From contig RQOL01000618.1 in assembly GCA_013076295.1 (NCBI GenBank), positions 3,162,001-3,226,000 of the forward strand: a DNA stretch of 64,000 bases, written 5' to 3'. The position numbers were made by a program, and so were the translations under genes. The notes beneath the pieces were generated by a model. It was not told the DNA's origin and did no database searches. It saw only the letters and a program-made list of their open reading frames with translations. This document shows positions 59,739 to 64,000 of this stretch, piece after piece. Source of the stretch: Sanderia malayensis (Eukaryota; Cnidaria; Scyphozoa; Semaeostomeae; Pelagiidae). Numbering within the stretch: position 1 is the first letter of the stretch; the number at the start of each line of letters is the position of its first letter.

Positions 59739-62700
59739 GAGTTCACTGATTGGATAAATAATGTTTTCAGTAATGCTTGGAAGCTTCAGAAAGTCAGGAA
59801 CATAATTAACGACTTAAGTTCTGGTGTTCTGTTGTTGCATCTAACTGAAACACTCAGTAAGTTGTTCTGTTCTGTCTTCGACATATCGAAAATATACTTA
59901 TGTACTTATAATATTCTATCAATCCAAAGGGTATGCTAAGTTATTTTGATTTGTCTCAGAATGCACAACTTTGCCATTGATAAACAAGAATCCAAGAAAT
60001 GTCACTCAAAAGATGGAGAATATTGAAATGTCACTTGGGGCATTAAGAGATGATGGTGTTGAAATGCCAGGGATTCTAGCTCAAGGTGTCTTGTCGATTA
60101 ATCAAAACTATCCATTTGATAAACTGATTAAGTGATTTTTTCACTGATTAAGTGATTGATTGATGATTAATCAATTGATGAACTGATCGAGAAATTGATT
60201 GATGATCACTAATCATTTGATTAACTGTTTAAGTGATTGGTTTTGTTTGATTCAGATGTTGCAGAAGGGGATGTAGAAGTCATCCTTACCTTGTGTTGCT
60301 ATCTAAAACGCCATTACACAACCAAGAAGACTCAAAACAATAATGCCACCATTTCCACAACGATGTCCACCTCTGATATCAGTGAAGCAATGGTCATTGA
60401 ACCAGAAGAAAATGCCCAACATATCCCTCAAACATTAGCAGTTTCTCCTGCAAGTAAGATAAAACATTTGTTACAATCCATTGACAGATATACTCCAGTG
60501 AGAGATCGCTTCGCTTGTGTGTTACGGTTAGAATGAAAGAATTTTTGCGAAATTTCATTGGTCGATCCGCAAATTGTAAACAGTGCCTTGATTGGTTTTT
60601 GAAAATCCGGATATGTTGTTGCTGCTGTTTCGTCATCTATCTCTATGACGTCACCGCGCGATACCGCTATAAAGTATAAGCCAAAACAATTTTAAAGCAG
60701 CGAAGCAAGCCAGAAAAATATCTTGAAAACCCCCAAAAACCCTATCTCTATTTTCTCCTGATATTGGAAGGAAAGGAGCATGTTTAGCTTATGTGTATAG
60801 AAAGCTGTGAGAGGCTAAAATAGAGCGAAACATTTCAATACACTTCTTTGAGGGATAATGCATCGGATATGTATACGGAGACATAGCAATTCTTGAAACC
60901 GGTTGCCAAAAATTCCCATGTCTTCCTTTAGGCCATTCTTTACATATACATACCTAAGGAAGCGGATATTTTAACAGAATTCAGTGGTGATCTCTCTGGA
61001 TTGTTGGCAACTGTGCCATACCAAACTGTATTTGAATGTTGAGACGAGAGAGGTCGAAAGAAAGAGAGATAGATGATACCTCGATTTAAAGCCAAAGGGC
61101 CATTTATTTGATTTATGGATTGGCAAAGACTTGTATCATATTCGCAGTTTAATTCATGCTGTATCGTTTAGGCAGGCGACACGCTCCTCGTACACAGCGC
61201 ACAAAGCAGCAAGAACAAGATTTAGGCCTATTTTTGTGGACTCACAATCTGGATGATTTTGTCCCGTTCGAAAAGGAAGATATAGCTGTTCTTGATTGGG
61301 TGTCGAGCATGACGGGACGGGTTGTTGATGATTATTTAGCGTGAGTATTTCTAACGTTTCATATTTCTTGTTTCTTTCGTTTTGTTTTGCTTCATAGATG
61401 AAAAAACTCCTCGGAACCTTAACAATACATTACAATATGGAATGAAATTTTGTAAAACGACTGAAAGACTGTAAAAAACAAAAAACCCACAATATTTCGA
61501 CCCACATAGATAATGGGCGATTGTAGATAAAGCATGTCTTCATAAAAGTGTTTTAAAAAAGTTACAAAATGTTTAAACTTTTTTATAATGGAATCCCAAA
61601 TCTAATAATGACTCAAGGTAACTCTGAGCAGTTTATCAAAACACCTGGTAATTATTTTCTTATACCAAAGCTTGTCCTATACCGAAGGGGTCGTCGAAAT
61701 TCCATTTCACCCGGTTATCATCATCATCAATTGTCATTATTAATATCAGCAATTAAGTTCAGTATTCTCTTTGATGGATACTGCTATTACGCTGAATTTG
61801 TATGAAGTAAATACCACTGCTGCCGCTATTGTGGACACATTTGACGTAACCTATATCGATACAAATGTCGCCAGATATCCATTGTATAAGCAATTATGTG
61901 CGCTTATTTCGCGCGTAAGGGAATATCGACAGTCAAGTGGTGCTTAAGCGTGGAATTTTGATGTTCATTGAAAATGTACAAGCCAGTGTTTCTCAGATAT
62001 TTGCTTTTTGGAACTTTAAGCGAAACTGTTTGCCGAACAATTTCGAAACATGATTTATTCTCAGTATAAAGGAGTGAAACTCAAGTTCAGAAGCTCAACT
62101 AACAACCAAGGACATTATCTTTTCAACTATAGCAGCGAAGCATTGGAAATCATTTCGCGAACATCCCGCGAAATTCATATAAAGCTGCTCGATTCTTTCC
62201 CACTATAACAACCAAGTTTCGTGAATATTCCGCGAAATTCATTAATTCTGGTTGTAATTAAGTAATTATTGGCTCTTTCAAGGCTCTTTACATCAAGTTA
62301 TGTCAATCCCGGCAATATATGGTCCGAAGCAGCTTAATGATAATTATTAAATATTGGCCTAACGACTTCCATTTTATTATATCGCGGGACACATAGCATT
62401 CCATTCATTTAAGAGGTCACGAAAAAGGAAAAACTAGCTAATATATATATTAATCAACTGGGTAAATGCTTTAAAGTGTATGTTTGAAAAACCGTACAAA
62501 AATTTAGCGTTTTTGATGCTTTTTAGCCTGACAAATTGCGCGCATAGCTTTATGAGCTCGAACTGCTGTCTCTACTATTTAGGCCCTTTTTTAAAAATTT
62601 CACCTTTGTTGCAATGTAGTCTGTTTACAGCTGTGTTTATGGTTACTGCCTGCTGATCGGACCGTTTATTGATTTCAGTGCAGCCATGCTTGCTTTGTGG

Positions 62701-64000
62701 CAGCTACAGAGAACGCTATATCGTAAATACCTTTTTTGTTCAGGCTCGTGTGTCGCGTTCTTATCAAGCAAAGCATTGGGGAGGGGCCTACACTGTTTCG
62801 TGTTTTGCGAACGCGGCGCGTCACTATCATTTCATGCAACGATTTGACGCCAGGGGAATATTCAGAATGCGGAGTCCTTCGTGTTGGACACTTTGTTAAT
62901 GGCGCTTTCAAATTCTACGCAATTCGCTTATTGATCGTAAAATTGATGCCGTCTTTTCACTTCTTTCTTCCCCTGTTGTTCTGTCGCATTTTCAAGTCAA
63001 CCATTGACGTAGTTTGCGGTCACTACTGACGTACGGCTCTGCAAACGGCAACAACGTGCAAATAATCGCTTCCTAATTGGATGTCCCTCTACTGCCTTTT
63101 AACCTGACCTCCCAGCTGATCTCTATCGCCAAGATTTGAATGTTTCACCCCTCTAATGACCACCACTGCACCTGGTGGTTATTGTACTTTCAATCTTCCC
63201 CCGATTTCCTGCTCAACTGGTTAATAATATTTTCCAGCCAGTCTGATAATGAGTTTTTTTCTTAAAAGAGATGCCTTGAATGCCGTGTCCCCGCTTTTGC
63301 GCCATGCTATGTCCCGGTCAACGATGTTCTACTATAGCTAATATTTATCTGAACCAAGGCTCCGAGTCCACAGTTCCGTCTCGGAAAACACGAATTAAAC
63401 AGGAAAAGACTTATTGAACTAGCATTCCAAAAAGAGAGCCATGTGCCTATTTCTTTAGAAAGAACTCCACTAATATTAAGAACACTATGGGACTAGATAT
63501 TTGGTTATACTTCTGCTACAGGCTTGTTACATCTAGATTCTTCCACGTCACTCTGATAGCGAACAATTTTGAGACCCATGCTGATTGAAGAAAATCGTGA
63601 TCTGGCTTGAGTTATCGTGAGAATTGTACAATGTTCAATAAGGATGAATCCATAGAGAGGCGTGCTGTTAAATCTTGCTGAAAAGAACTTGTGTTTGCTT
63701 CGTGCTGGCCTCCGATATTGGTCACATTCTCATACCTTATACCAGTGCTCTTGGCTTCTCCCCAATTACAAGTTGCCCTTTGTTGTACAGTGTGTAAAAG
63801 CAAGTACTGATTTCCCATTAAGATAACCTAAGCGTTTCTAATCTCGTTCTTGATGGTTCTAATCACGTGCGGTATTCTTAGCTTATCATCTTGTAATTAT
63901 TTCAGAACTAAAAATAAGTGTTGACTTGTTGTTTTGTAGGTTTAAAGATGGAATGATTCTTTGTGATGTCGTCAATTGCATATCACTACGACAGATCCCT
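59739..64000 (+). CDS. Calponin-homology domain protein, partial
   Basis: Actin-binding type protein, incomplete at both ends here. Exons: 59739-59856, 59960-60085, 60256-60453, 61172-61340, 63940-64000 (continues). The first CH domain reads EFTDWINNVFSNAWKLQKVR, NDLSSGVLLLHLTETLS, TLPLINKNPRNVTQKMENIE and DVAEGDVEVILTLCCYLKRH. A threonine/serine-rich linker follows, then LDWVSSMTGRVVDDYLA joined to FKDGMILCDVVNCISL, which looks like the start of a second CH domain. Tandem CH domains suggest a filamin, spectrin or related cytoskeletal crosslinker; the family cannot be fixed. The N-terminal exon is not identified; it should end in phase 0 upstream of 59739. The donor of the third exon (A before GTAAGA at 60454) was chosen to fit phase 1 of the next exon. 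Confidence 0.65.
61341..63939 (+). other. Long intron of the CH-domain gene
   Basis: 2.6 kb with no convincing exon. Opposed open frames at 62669-62911 on both strands overlap and have no recognised family; an alternative exon or old insertion cannot be excluded. Confidence 0.35.

Overview
The window is nuclear DNA of an invertebrate animal. The genes are intron-rich, with GT-AG introns that are mostly 60-600 bp, and the intergenic DNA is AT-rich. The protein set is animal: a 13-PDZ MUPP1/PATJ scaffold with an L27 domain, Wntless, SKP2, and CENP-C with its cupin domain. The telomere-type hexamer in the satellites is TTAGGG/CCCTAA. Compact genes, high intron density and many minisatellites and MITE-like elements would suit an early-branching lineage such as a sponge or cnidarian, but I cannot fix the phylum. 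No prokaryotic or viral gene was seen. Exon boundaries below were read by eye from splice signals, reading-frame phase and alignment to remembered family members; phases are consistent through every gene model.

Layout. 1-1957 (+): 3' part of SKP2. 2527-3582 (-): intronless F-box/LRR gene, FBXL12-like, tail-to-tail with SKP2. 3.6-6.5 kb: no intact gene, scattered minus-strand coding-like remnants. 6832-7619 (+): histone chaperone ASF1, preceded by two E2F-type sites. 7982-9049 (-): TAF7. 9.28-10.75 kb: satellite array 1. 11476-13365 (-): RPF1. 13935-21171 (-): CENP-C in 19 exons with an internally duplicated middle. 22178-26757 (+): Wntless in 14 exons. 27643-52012 (-): MUPP1/PATJ in 39 exons, about 1943 residues, with introns packed with minisatellites and MITE-like elements. 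52674-53285 (-): NDUFA7, head-to-head with MMS19 at 53420-57111 (+) across a 134-bp shared promoter. 57.54-59.12 kb: satellite array 2, the same family and orientation as array 1. About 59.17-59.26 kb: tRNA-like SINE or pseudogene. 59739-64000 (+): a protein with two calponin-homology-like segments, running off the window.

The genes are not an operon or one pathway. Many serve cell division and nuclear functions: SKP2 and the FBXL12-like protein (SCF ubiquitin ligase receptors), ASF1, CENP-C, TAF7, RPF1 and MMS19. Wntless and MUPP1/PATJ are epithelial/Wnt machinery.

The least explained component is the satellite. Two arrays of about 131-bp units, 47 kb apart, each combine a near-palindromic hairpin, an ACGTCA motif and a short run of degenerate telomere-type hexamers. 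Unit length changes in steps of about 6 bp. This is the best candidate for an undescribed element here.
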